Part shown: positions 1 to 7,999 of the stretch, in pieces | Numbering within the stretch: the stretch's first letter is position 1 | How the letters are laid out: each line of letters begins with the position of its first letter | Source: Dongia_B sp035539075 | GTDB taxonomy: Bacteria > Pseudomonadota > Alphaproteobacteria > Dongiales > Dongiaceae | DNA length: 64,000 nucleotides | Direction: 5' to 3' | NCBI GenBank assembly: GCA_035539075.1 | Contig: DATLJB010000139.1 | Span: 1 to 64,000 of the forward strand | Translations under genes and position numbers: made by a program | The notes under the pieces: generated by a model | Database searches by the model: none | Seen by the model: only the letters and a program-made list of their open reading frames with translations | What the model was told of the DNA's origin: nothing

Positions 1-352
1 CGCCGGCGCGATCGAGATGAGCCGCGCCAATGCTGCCCGCGCGGGCGTTGCCGAGATGACCGAGTTTCGGCAGCACGCGATCAGCGACCTGGTGGCACCA
101 GACGGAAAGCCCGGCCTCGTCATCGTCAACCCGCCTTACGGCACGCGCATCGGCGACAAGAAGCCGCTCTATGCGCTCTATAATGCGCTGGGCCAGACCC
201 TCCTCGCGCAGTTTCGCGGCTGGCGCGTCGGCATCATCACCAATGAGGCCTCCCTCGCCGGCGCGACCGGCCTGCCCTTCGCGCCGCCGGCCGGCCCCGT
301 CTCGCACGGGGGAATCCGCGTGATGCTGTTCCTGACCGGCCCGCTGAGCTAA
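1..352 (+). CDS. Class I SAM-dependent RNA methyltransferase, C-terminal part (cut by window edge)
   Basis: The reading frame is open from base 2, so the gene starts left of the window and only about the last 116 codons are visible. The visible part begins with a GAIEMSRANA-like helix and carries an NPPYG motif near base 150, the catalytic loop of amino-group methyltransferases of the RlmL/RlmK-N (UPF0020) group that make N2-methylguanosine in 23S rRNA. It ends in a beta-strand-rich segment typical of the Rossmann methylase C-terminus. The expected N-terminal THUMP domain would be outside the window. Family assignment rests on the motif and surroundings; the exact rRNA target is not shown. 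Confidence 0.75.
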   Translation, partial: AGAIEMSRANAARAGVAEMTEFRQHAISDLVAPDGKPGLVIVNPPYGTRIGDKKPLYALYNALGQTLLAQFRGWRVGIITNEASLAGATGLPFAPPAGPVSHGGIRVMLFLTGPLS

Positions 353-514
353 GAACCGGCCCGGGCGTCCTCCCGGCGCATGATGCAGCGCAAGCGGCCG
401 GTCGCTCGCCGGAGAGGCGAAGAGGTTTTTCAACCTCAGCTGATCTGAATCAATGCCGGCGGCATCGGACGGTGCCAAACAGGGCCTTTCTCCCTTCCTG
501 GAAAAGGTGCCGCC

Positions 515-958
515 ATGAGCGCTACCGGCCTTCCGATCTTCGACAAGACACTGCACGAGACGAATAGCTGGTTACGGGAGCTCATGGATCAGCTTCACAC
601 CGACGATCGTCAGGCGGCTTATCTTGTACTACGCGCGACATTGCACGCGCTCAGGGACCGGATCGGCCCCGAGAATGCCGTGCATCTGGGCGCACAGCTT
701 CCTACCTTGTTGCGCGGCGTGTATTACGAGGGCTGGAAGATGACCAGGCCGGCAAGCCGCGACCGAAGCGAGCAGGAATTTCTCGAACACGTCTATGCCC
801 AATTCCCACCGCAGCTGATTCTAGATGGCGAGCGAGCGGTTCGCGCAGTCTTCGAGGTGCTATGGAAAAAGATTGCCGAAGGCGAGATCCTGAAGATCGT
901 TCATCTCCTGCCGGCGGAACTGCGCGATCTGTGGCCCTGGGTCGCGAAGGAGAGCTGA
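515..958 (+). CDS. DUF2267 family protein
   Basis: 147 residues, entirely soluble and mostly helical. The pattern of two repeated helical blocks (LRATLHALRDRIGPENAVHLGAQLP cut into a repeat around residues 35-65 and a second around 105-140) matches the DUF2267 family, small proteins of unknown function found in many soil and plant-associated bacteria. The ATG is preceded by an AAAGGTG ribosome site about six bases upstream. It stands alone, with 160 bases of noncoding DNA before it, and no partner is evident. Function unknown. Confidence 0.8.
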   Translation: MSATGLPIFDKTLHETNSWLRELMDQLHTDDRQAAYLVLRATLHALRDRIGPENAVHLGAQLPTLLRGVYYEGWKMTRPASRDRSEQEFLEHVYAQFPPQLILDGERAVRAVFEVLWKKIAEGEILKIVHLLPAELRDLWPWVAKES

Positions 959-1078
959 TGCGGACGCCTGTTTCCTGCATGACCTCGCGCGGATTATCTA
1001 TCCCCTATTAAATACCGGAGCGAATGCCGCCGAGGGGGCGACCTGGATATTCCTTGAACGGCGCAGCCGCAACGCAGG

Positions 1079-1513
1079 CTAAAGCCGCCCGGCCTCGAGA
1101 TCTTCACAGGAATGGCCGAGCGCGGCCAGCCCCTCTTCGAGGTAATCGCCCAGCGCGGGAATGCCGATCAGGTAGCGCGCCGAGTGTTCCCGGTGCCTTT
1201 CCCGCGCCAATTGGCGCGCTTCCGCCCAGGTCCCGCTCTCAAAGTCGCCGCGGCCGACCCAGGCCAAAGCGATCAGGTCGATGACCTCGTCGTCGTTGAG
1301 CGTGTCGATCGCGGCCGTCAGCTCTTCGAGCGTCGGATCGTCCAGATAATCTTCCAGGACTTCCCGGCTGTCGCTATCCGTCGGATTTGATCCCGGATCG
1401 GGCTCCACCGGATCGACCTTGGCGTCGAATTCGCGCGCCTTGACGATGATATGAAAAATCTTTTCCAGGCTGATATTGAGTTCAGGCGGATTGCTTTTCG
1501 GCTTCCTGGCCAT
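1079..1513 (-). CDS. DUF3775 domain-containing protein
   Basis: 144 acidic residues with the family signature LNISLEKIFHIIVKAREFDA near the N-terminus (residues about 12-31), then a region rich in Asp/Glu and a helix containing IDLIALAWVGRGDF. This matches DUF3775, a small alphaproteobacterial family of unknown function. An in-frame TTG lies six bases further upstream, but the ATG at 1513 has a GAGAGG ribosome site at the right distance and gives the usual basic start MARKPKSN. It is convergent with the DUF2267 gene. Function unknown. Confidence 0.78.
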   Translation of the reverse strand: MARKPKSNPPELNISLEKIFHIIVKAREFDAKVDPVEPDPGSNPTDSDSREVLEDYLDDPTLEELTAAIDTLNDDEVIDLIALAWVGRGDFESGTWAEARQLARERHREHSARYLIGIPALGDYLEEGLAALGHSCEDLEAGRL

Positions 1514-2053
1514 GATCAACCTCTCCCTCGGTCAGCAGATCAGTCGTCTCTAAGCAATTACGGCAATCACGGAACTATCGCCGACTCTCACCTCGGCTTC
1601 GTTGACGCAGATCAATCCGATCGAGCGAGGCGAGCCCTCCTTGGCCGGAGCCCGCCATTGGCAAGCAAGCGAACATGAACGTGAGCGAATTCTTCCACCC
1701 CCACATGATCGGCAAAGCTGGCTGAATGGAAAGCCTCCACCTTGCTGCAGGACATAAGACGAAGCACGAGCGGAGAAGACGCAATGCGTGAACTCCGGCC
1801 GGCGTTCAGATCAGTGCGCAGCCGATATAAAGCATTCAGATCGACTGGCAGATGGACTGGGATGCTGCAGCTACGGAAAATCCGACGGCGGGAAAGACGG
1901 GGCAAGAACTGGCCACACGCAAACCACGTTGTCGGCAGTCTGTTCGTTCTGGATGAGGAATGACTTGATGCTGTCTAAGACCCGGCAAATCCCGATCGCG
2001 GCCGTAGCCGCCGGTCGGCCGGCGCCTATTTGGTGCCCAGATTTGTACAGGAA
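1514..2053. other. Gene-free stretch between DUF3775 gene and tRNA-Arg
   Basis: About 540 bases with no open reading frame of convincing composition on either strand. Short frames here have no ribosome site and no recognisable family. A 16-codon frame at 1675-1725 (MNVSEFFHPH...) is too short to call. It probably holds the promoter of the DUF3775 gene at its left end. Confidence 0.5.
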
Positions 2054-2130
2054 TGGCGCACCCGATACGATTCGAACGTACGACCTTTGCCTTCGGAGGG
2101 CAACGCTCTATCCAGCTGAGCTACGGGTGC
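2054..2130 (-). tRNA. tRNA-Arg (anticodon CCG)
   Basis: The 77-base minus-strand sequence folds as a complete cloverleaf: acceptor arm GCACCCG pairing with CGGGTGC, D arm with AGCTCAGCTGGATAGAGC, anticodon stem TTGCC/GGCAA around loop CTCCGAA (anticodon CCG), and T loop TTCGAAT. The discriminator base is G and the CCA end is encoded at 2054-2056. It decodes CGG arginine codons, which are common in this GC-rich genome. Confidence 0.96.
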
Positions 2131-2152
2131 ATCGCGACGTGGCGTGGGCCGC

Positions 2153-2181
2153 ACCATACAGGAGCGGTTACGCCGCATCAA
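2153..2181 (-). promoter_or_regulatory. Probable sigma-70 promoter of tRNA-Arg
   Basis: On the minus strand TTGATG (2181-2176) is followed after 17 bases by TATGGT (2158-2153). The predicted start would lie about 15 bases before the tRNA 5' end. Seen by eye only. Confidence 0.5.
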
Positions 2182-2275
2182 GGGTCGCCGATCATGGAAC
2201 GGTGATCCGGCGGCAGCTACATAGCGGCGATGAAATCGAGACAATTCAAGAGATTAGACAGAATGGGCCGAAATG

Positions 2276-2295
2276 AGGGCGCGTAGACGCGCCCT
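2276..2295 (-). terminator. Hairpin after the CBS-domain gene
   Basis: A perfect eight-base-pair GC stem (AGGGCGCG/CGCGCCCT, loop TAGA) lies about 50 bases past the stop of the leftward CBS gene. In that direction it is followed by TCATTTC, a poor T tract, so it is a weak intrinsic terminator at best. Confidence 0.4.
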
Positions 2296-2346
2296 TCGGC
2301 GTCGGACCTTGGGGCAGCGGCCAGCACCGAACAGGCGCGGCGCGCC

Positions 2347-2778
2347 TTATGTGCCGGCGATATAGGCGCGCAGATCGGCGCTTTCGCGCTCAGCATCCTC
2401 GACCTTGGCCTTGACCACGTCGCCGATCGAGATCATGCCGACCAGCCGGCCGGCATCCTTGACCGGCAGGTGGCGAAAACGCTTTTCCGTCATCCAACTC
2501 ATAACCTGGTCGAGCGTATCGCCCGGGCTGCAGCAGATGACGTCCGCCGTCATCGTTTCGCTCACCTTTCCGGTGAGCGCCGCCGCGCCGTGTTTGGCAA
2601 TGGCCCGCACCAGATCGCGTTCGGAGACGATGCCGGCGAGATCACCGCCCGGCGCCGTCACGACGATTGCGCCGATTCTTTCGCGGGCGAGAATTTCCGC
2701 CGCCTTAGCCAAGGTTTCATGGGTGGGCATCGTCACGAGCCGCGCCGGCTTGCCGTGCAGCAAATGTGCAACCGTCAT
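2347..2778 (-). CDS. Two-CBS-domain protein
   Basis: 143 residues consisting almost wholly of a tandem CBS pair (about 8-65 and 75-135), the Bateman module that binds adenine nucleotides. The ends of both domains show the usual GIVSERDLVRA and GMISIGDVVKA signatures. There is no enzyme domain, so it is probably a stand-alone sensor or regulator; similar proteins are common in alphaproteobacteria and have no fixed function. The frame extends upstream to 2835, but the ATG at 2778 is preceded by a perfect GGAGG six bases away, which decides the start. Confidence 0.85.
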   Translation of the reverse strand: MTVAHLLHGKPARLVTMPTHETLAKAAEILARERIGAIVVTAPGGDLAGIVSERDLVRAIAKHGAAALTGKVSETMTADVICCSPGDTLDQVMSWMTEKRFRHLPVKDAGRLVGMISIGDVVKAKVEDAERESADLRAYIAGT

Positions 2779-3056
2779 TGTTTCCTCCGCCTCGTCCTCA
2801 CAGAAATCGGTACTCTGTGCGCCGTCGTGGAACACGGTTTAATAAGTAAAGTCTATGTCACCTAAGGCCGCGACACAACCTTTCAGCATCCTCAACAAAC
2901 GGCGAGCCGCTCATGATGTCGCCACGGATCTGCGGGGAGGATCTGCGGGAGAGCCATGCGCATAACGGCGCATTCCCTGATGCTGCAGTGCGAAAGGGAT
3001 CCGCTGCCGGATGGGCGGTCTTCCGCCCCACGAGGTCCCCTGCTATAGCCTCAAGC

Positions 3057-3338
3057 ATGCTTGAGAAACCCGCCCGGCCCGACGGCGAAACCATCGCCCT
3101 GCAAGCTCTCGTCTTCCTGGTGGAGGACGAAGAGCGGCTGAGCCGCTTCCTCGGCCTGACTGGCATGGAGATGACGGCTTTGCGCGGCTTGGCGACCGAC
3201 AAGGCCGGGCTCGGCGCCGTGCTCGATTATCTGTTGAACTGGGAGCCGCTGCTGCTGGAATTTGCCGCCAGCCTCGATCTGCCGCCCGAAGCGATCCTGA
3301 GGGCCCGCAGGGATCTGCCCGGCGCGCCGAGCTGGTGA
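3057..3338 (+). CDS. DUF3572 family protein
   Basis: 93 residues matching DUF3572, a small alphaproteobacterial family: a helix with TIALQALVFLVEDEERLSRF (split around residues 13-32), GLTGMEMTALR, and a C-terminal LDYLLNWEPLLLEFA helix. Function unknown. The start is taken at the ATG giving MLEKPARP; the open frame continues upstream to 2913 but with composition unlike a protein. It is divergent from the CBS gene and convergent with the ABC ATPase gene that follows. Confidence 0.8.
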   Translation: MLEKPARPDGETIALQALVFLVEDEERLSRFLGLTGMEMTALRGLATDKAGLGAVLDYLLNWEPLLLEFAASLDLPPEAILRARRDLPGAPSW

Positions 3339-3374
3339 CCCATCAAGCCAAGGCGGAACCCGGCTTGGTCAATT

Positions 3375-4391
3375 TCAGCCCTGCGCATCCTGCCGCGTCA
3401 GCTGCAGGAAGATATCTTCGAGATCGGTTTCAACGGTAGAGAGGTCAACGATCGGCAGGCCGGCCTGATGCATGGCGGTGAGGATCTCGTCGACTTTCGT
3501 CTGCGATGGCGCGTAGCGGATGCGCAGCCGGCGCGGCCCCAACTTCTCGGCATGAAAGCGCTCGCGCAGAATCTGCAAATCCGGCCGGTCGAGGTTGATA
3601 TCGACCGCCACGGTGAAAAGCACCTCCTTGTTGTCGAGGCGGCCCAGCAATTCACCCTTCGTTTCGCAGGCGATCACCTTGCCATGATTGATGATGGCGA
3701 TGCGGTCGCACAGCTCCTGCGCCTCCTCGAGATAGTGGGTGGTGAGGAGGACCGTGACGCCCTGGGCATTCAGCTGGCGCACATAGGCCCAGAGCTGCTG
3801 ACGGAGCTCGACATCAACGCCGGCGGTGGGTTCGTCGAGCACCAGGACCGGCGGATTATGCACCATCGCCTTGGCCACCATCAGCCGCCGGCGCATGCCG
3901 CCTGACAAGGTGCGGGAATAGGATTTCGCCTTATCGCTGAGCGAGAGCGCCGCCAGCAGCTCGGCGGTGCGCCGCTCCGCCTTCGGCACGCCATACATGC
4001 CGGCTTGGAGATCCAGCAGATCCTGCGGCGTGAAAAAAGGATCGACATTGAGTTCCTGCGGCACGACGCCGATCGCCGCCGCGGCATGACGCGGATCGCG
4101 GTCGAGATCGATATCCCAGATCCTGACCTCGCCGCTGGATTTGACCACGAGCTGGGCAAGGATATTGATCAGGGTCGATTTGCCGGCGCCATTCGGCCCC
4201 AGCAAGGCAAAAAGGCTGCCGCGCGGAATATCGAGATCAACATTATCGAGCGCCTTTTTCGGCGCCAGCCCGGCGCCCGCCTTGCCGTAGACCTTGGTCA
4301 ATCCACGAATCGAGACTGCGAAATCCGGCAAAGAAGCTGTACTGGCGGAAGCCGCCCGGTCGGCCGCGGCGGCAGGAATCTGATCTGACAT
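3375..4391 (-). CDS. ABC transporter ATP-binding protein, YadG-like
   Basis: 338 residues. It has every ABC ATPase motif: Walker A GPNGAGKS, signature LSGGMRRR, Walker B VLVLDEPTAGVD and the H-loop TTHYLEEA. The sequence around the signature and the D-loop (AGVDVELRQQLW) is closest to Escherichia coli YadG, an ABC-2 type exporter ATPase, and the 90-residue C-terminal extension after the nucleotide-binding domain also fits. The usual membrane partner (YadH-like ABC-2 permease) is not adjacent: downstream on this strand is the CBS gene. The start at MSDQIPAA is uncertain because no ribosome site is evident; the frame is open to 4493. Substrate unknown. Confidence 0.85.
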   Translation of the reverse strand: MSDQIPAAAADRAASASTASLPDFAVSIRGLTKVYGKAGAGLAPKKALDNVDLDIPRGSLFALLGPNGAGKSTLINILAQLVVKSSGEVRIWDIDLDRDPRHAAAAIGVVPQELNVDPFFTPQDLLDLQAGMYGVPKAERRTAELLAALSLSDKAKSYSRTLSGGMRRRLMVAKAMVHNPPVLVLDEPTAGVDVELRQQLWAYVRQLNAQGVTVLLTTHYLEEAQELCDRIAIINHGKVIACETKGELLGRLDNKEVLFTVAVDINLDRPDLQILRERFHAEKLGPRRLRIRYAPSQTKVDEILTAMHQAGLPIVDLSTVETDLEDIFLQLTRQDAQG

Positions 4392-4607
4392 CGCTGGTGC
4401 TAATCCGTTGGAATGGAATGGACGTCTTGGCCGGGACGACCCGTCGCGGCTCGTCGCCAATGGTTGATTATCGACCGAGGAGACAGGTATCATCCGCCCC
4501 GCATCGGGTCAATGCAACGCCCCGCCGCCGGCCGGGCCGGCGCAAGTCGGGCGTTGCCAGGAGTCCGACACGAAATTCACTAGTTTAATGAAGGACATGA
4601 CAGGGTC

Positions 4608-4787
4608 ATGAAGCCGGTTGAGACAATTGAAGTGGAAACCACCCGTGTGGCCTGCGACGGCGGCGACGGCGCCCTGGGCCATCCGCGTATTTTCCTGACC
4701 TTGAGCAAGGAAAACGAGATCGATTGCCCCTATTGCGGCCGTCATTTCGTGCTCAAGAAGGGCGCCCATCCGGCAGAAGCGCATTGA
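4608..4787 (+). CDS. Small zinc-finger protein, NDUFS6-like
   Basis: A 59-codon gene (ATG at 4608, TGA at 4785-4787). The product has Cys16, His25, Cys40 and Cys43 in the spacing of the zinc-finger CHCC family, whose mitochondrial member is the complex I subunit NDUFS6; DCPYCGRHFVL surrounds the second pair. In alphaproteobacteria such proteins are usually annotated only as zinc-finger domain-containing proteins and a role in complex I assembly is inferred from the mitochondrial homologue. Its stop overlaps a possible TTG start of polA (4784), so the two may be co-transcribed. Confidence 0.8.
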   Translation: MKPVETIEVETTRVACDGGDGALGHPRIFLTLSKENEIDCPYCGRHFVLKKGAHPAEAH

Positions 4788-4843
4788 GCGGAAATAGCCC
4801 CGGGACCGGGAACGAGAACACGGCAACCGCCGTCCTCGCCGAT

Positions 4844-7744
4844 ATGCAATCGGTACCGCCGGATGGCAGCGGGGCACCGCCCCGACATGTCTACCTGGTG
4901 GATGGCTCGGGCTATATCTTCCGCGCCTTTCATGCCCTGCCGCCGCTGACCCGGCCGGACGGGACGCCGATCAATGCCGTGCTCGGTTTCACCAACATGC
5001 TGATGAAGCTGCTGGATGATACCGATGCCGACCATATCGCCGTCATCTTCGACGCGGCGCGGCGCAATTTCCGCAATGAGATCTATGCAGATTACAAGGG
5101 CCATCGGCCGGAGCCGCCGGCCGAGCTGATCCCGCAATTCGCCTTGATCCGCGAGGCGACCGAGGCCTTCAACGTGCCGGCCCTGCAGATGGAAGGCTAT
5201 GAAGCGGACGACCTTATTGCCACCTATGCCGAACAGGCGGTGGCGGCCGGCGCCGATGTGACCGTCGTTTCCTCCGACAAGGATCTGATGCAGCTGGTGC
5301 GCGACAAGGTGCGCCTCTACGATCCGATGAAGAACAAGCCGATCGGCAGCACCGAAGTTATGGAGAAATTCGGCGTCGGCCCCGACAAGGTTGTCGATGT
5401 CCAGGCCCTGGCCGGCGATTCCACCGACAACGTGCCGGGCGTGCCGGGGATCGGCGTCAAGACCGCGGCTGAGCTGATCAACACCTATGGCTCGCTGGAC
5501 GAGCTCCTGGCCAGGGCCGGCGAGATCAAGCAGCCGAAGCGCCGCGAGAGCCTGCAGCAACATGCCGACCTCGCCCGTATCAGCCGCGATCTCGTTCGCC
5601 TGAAGCGCGACGTGCCGGTGACGGTGCCGCTGGAAAAGCTCAGCCGCCGGCCCATGGAGGCCGAGCCCCTGCTCGCCTTCCTCAGGACCAACGATTTCCG
5701 CTCGATCATCGTCAAGGTGCAGAACCGCTTCGCCAATGCCGGTGCGCCGATGGCAGCGACCACAACTATGCGCGGCCGGCCGACCATCGACGAGGCCGTT
5801 GCCCGGCACGCACAGAAGAGCAGCGCCCCTCATCCCTATGGCGACGGCGAAGGCCGCATGGTGCCGCCGATACCCAGCGCCGCCACGGCGACGCCGATCG
5901 ATACCGGCACCTACCAGCTGATCCAGGATATCGAGAGCCTGACCGCCTGGGTGGCGCAGGCGCAAGCACAGGGCTTTGTCGCGGTCGATACCGAGACCAC
6001 GTCGCTGCAAATCGCCAGCGCGAATCTGGTCGGCGTCTGCCTGGCTCTCGCCCCCGGCAAGGCCTGCTACATTCCGCTCGGCCATGGCATGAGCGGCGAC
6101 CTTCTCGACAGCCAGGACCGTCCCACGCAGATTCCGTTGACGGAGGCCCTGGCGGCCCTGAAGCCGCTGCTGGAAGACCCGGCCGTGCTCAAGATCGGCC
6201 AGAACATCAAATACGACCTCTGCATTCTTTCCCGCCACGGTATCAACGTGGCGCCGATCGACGACACGATGCAGATATCCTATGTGCTGGAGGGCGGCGC
6301 CCACGGCCATGGCATGGACGAGCTTTCCGAACTGCATCTCGGTCACAAGCCGATTCCCTTCACGCAAGTGGTCGGGACAGGCAAGGCGCAGATCACTTTC
6401 GACAAGGTGCCGCTCGACAAGGCTCTGGCCTATGCCGCGGAAGATGCCGATGTCACGCTCCGCCTGCATCAGGTCTTGAAGCCTCGGTTGATCGCCGAGG
6501 GTCTCACCAGCGTCTATGAGACGATCGAGCGTCCGCTCATCCCGGTGATCGCCGATATGGAATGCTGCGGCGTGAAAGTAGACGTCACCGAATTGCAGCG
6601 CCTCTCGGCCGATTTCGCGCAGCGCGCGGAGGAAATCGAAAAGGAGATCCGCCAGCTCGCCGGCGTCGACTTCAATGTCGGCTCGCCGAAGCAATTGGGC
6701 GAGGTCCTGTTCGACCAGCTGAAGCTGCCGGGCGGCAAGAAGGGCAAGACCGGCGCCTACGCTACGGGCGCCGATGTGCTGGAGGAAGTGGCCGCCACGA
6801 CTGGCCATCCTGTACCGCTCAAGGTGCTGGACTGGCGCCAGCTCACCAAGCTGAGAAGTACCTATACGGACGCGCTGCAAGCGCAGATCGACCCCGTCAC
6901 GAAGCGCGTCCACACTTCCTTCGCACTGGCATTGACCTCGACTGGGCGCCTCTCGTCGAGCGATCCCAATCTGCAGAACATCCCGATCCGCACCGAGGAA
7001 GGCCGCAAGATCCGCCGCGCCTTCATCGCCGAGCCCGGCATGAAGCTTCTTTCGGTCGATTATTCCCAGATCGAACTGCGCCTTGCCGCGGAAATGGCCG
7101 GCATTCCGGCGCTGAAGGAAGCGTTCCAGCGGGGCGACGACATCCACGCCATGACCGCGTCGCAAGTCTTCGGCATACCGGTAGAGGGCATGGACCCGAT
7201 GGTGCGGCGGCGCGCCAAGGCGATCAATTTCGGCATCATCTACGGCATTTCCGCTTTCGGCTTGGCGCAACAGCTCGGCATTCCGCAGGGCGAGGCCAAG
7301 GCCTATATCGACGCCTATTTCAAACGCTATCCGGAAATCCGCGCTTATATGGAGCGGACCAAGGATTTCGCCCGCAAGCATGGCTATGTGACCACCTTGT
7401 TCGGCCGGCGCTGCTACATGCCCGGCATCGCCGACAAGAATCCGGCGCGGCGCGCTTTCATGGAACGGGCGGCGATCAATGCGCCGCTGCAGGGCACCGC
7501 CGCCGACATCATCAAACGCGCCATGATCCGCTTGCCGGCGGGACTGAAGTCGGCAGGCCTCAAGGCCCGCATGCTGCTGCAGGTACATGACGAATTGCTG
7601 TTCGAGGTGCCCGAGGCCGAGGCCGAGACGACCGCTGAACTGGTGCGCCAGGTCATGGAGAAGGCAGCCGAGCCGGCGCAGCACATTTCCGTGCCGCTGA
7701 TCGCCGAAGCCGGAATTGGCGACAATTGGGCAGAGGCGCATTGA
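4844..7744 (+). CDS. polA: DNA polymerase I
   Basis: 966 residues, full length for a three-domain DNA polymerase I, which fills gaps and removes RNA primers during replication and repair. The N-terminal 5'-3' exonuclease domain (about 15-290) opens with VYLVDGSGYIFRAFHALPP. The 3'-5' proofreading domain carries DTET (Asp382, Glu384), so proofreading residues are present. The polymerase domain has motif A SVDYSQIELR (Asp739), motif B RRRAKAINFGIIYG and motif C VHDELL (Asp916). I take the ATG at 4844; it lacks a clear ribosome site, and a TTG at 4784 overlapping the stop of the zinc-finger gene would add 20 residues, suggesting translational coupling. Confidence 0.95.
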   Translation: MQSVPPDGSGAPPRHVYLVDGSGYIFRAFHALPPLTRPDGTPINAVLGFTNMLMKLLDDTDADHIAVIFDAARRNFRNEIYADYKGHRPEPPAELIPQFALIREATEAFNVPALQMEGYEADDLIATYAEQAVAAGADVTVVSSDKDLMQLVRDKVRLYDPMKNKPIGSTEVMEKFGVGPDKVVDVQALAGDSTDNVPGVPGIGVKTAAELINTYGSLDELLARAGEIKQPKRRESLQQHADLARISRDLVRLKRDVPVTVPLEKLSRRPMEAEPLLAFLRTNDFRSIIVKVQNRFANAGAPMAATTTMRGRPTIDEAVARHAQKSSAPHPYGDGEGRMVPPIPSAATATPIDTGTYQLIQDIESLTAWVAQAQAQGFVAVDTETTSLQIASANLVGVCLALAPGKACYIPLGHGMSGDLLDSQDRPTQIPLTEALAALKPLLEDPAVLKIGQNIKYDLCILSRHGINVAPIDDTMQISYVLEGGAHGHGMDELSELHLGHKPIPFTQVVGTGKAQITFDKVPLDKALAYAAEDADVTLRLHQVLKPRLIAEGLTSVYETIERPLIPVIADMECCGVKVDVTELQRLSADFAQRAEEIEKEIRQLAGVDFNVGSPKQLGEVLFDQLKLPGGKKGKTGAYATGADVLEEVAATTGHPVPLKVLDWRQLTKLRSTYTDALQAQIDPVTKRVHTSFALALTSTGRLSSSDPNLQNIPIRTEEGRKIRRAFIAEPGMKLLSVDYSQIELRLAAEMAGIPALKEAFQRGDDIHAMTASQVFGIPVEGMDPMVRRRAKAINFGIIYGISAFGLAQQLGIPQGEAKAYIDAYFKRYPEIRAYMERTKDFARKHGYVTTLFGRRCYMPGIADKNPARRAFMERAAINAPLQGTAADIIKRAMIRLPAGLKSAGLKARMLLQVHDELLFEVPEAEAETTAELVRQVMEKAAEPAQHISVPLIAEAGIGDNWAEAH

Positions 7745-7999
7745 GCGCCTCCGCCGCCCGGCGGCGCCGGGCCGATAACAGCCCCAGGAAGCCGAGCCGT
7801 CCAGCGGCCCGCAGGCCGCAAAAGCCTGCCCGGGCGAGGCCTCTACTCGTTACGGGCGAAATCCAATCTTAATCAACGAATAATTAATATTAACCGCAAT
7901 AAGTTGCCCGCTCGACATCCACTTTTGGATCATTTGAGGTGCTGACTTGAAGGTTTCGGCCGCCAAACAGCTGCTGAAAGCGTCAGGGGATTGAATGTC
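7745..7999. promoter_or_regulatory. Intergenic region with AT-rich patch before orphan gene
   Basis: A block at about 7866-7906 is strikingly AT-rich for this genome (AATAATTAATATTAACC and neighbours), about 100 bases upstream of the orphan gene start at 8000. It probably contains the promoter of that gene, but I cannot assign clear -35 and -10 boxes. A GCAGGC/GCCTGC inverted repeat near 7810-7830 lacks a T tract. Confidence 0.35.

Noticed and set aside
1788..2276. 162-residue open frame over the tRNA-Arg gene
   Set aside because: It reads through the antisense strand of a complete tRNA and has no ribosome site.
4742..7741. 999-residue open frame antisense to polA
   Set aside because: It mirrors polA in a high-GC genome where the opposite strand is often free of stops; composition is Arg/Gly/His/Leu-rich with no domain.
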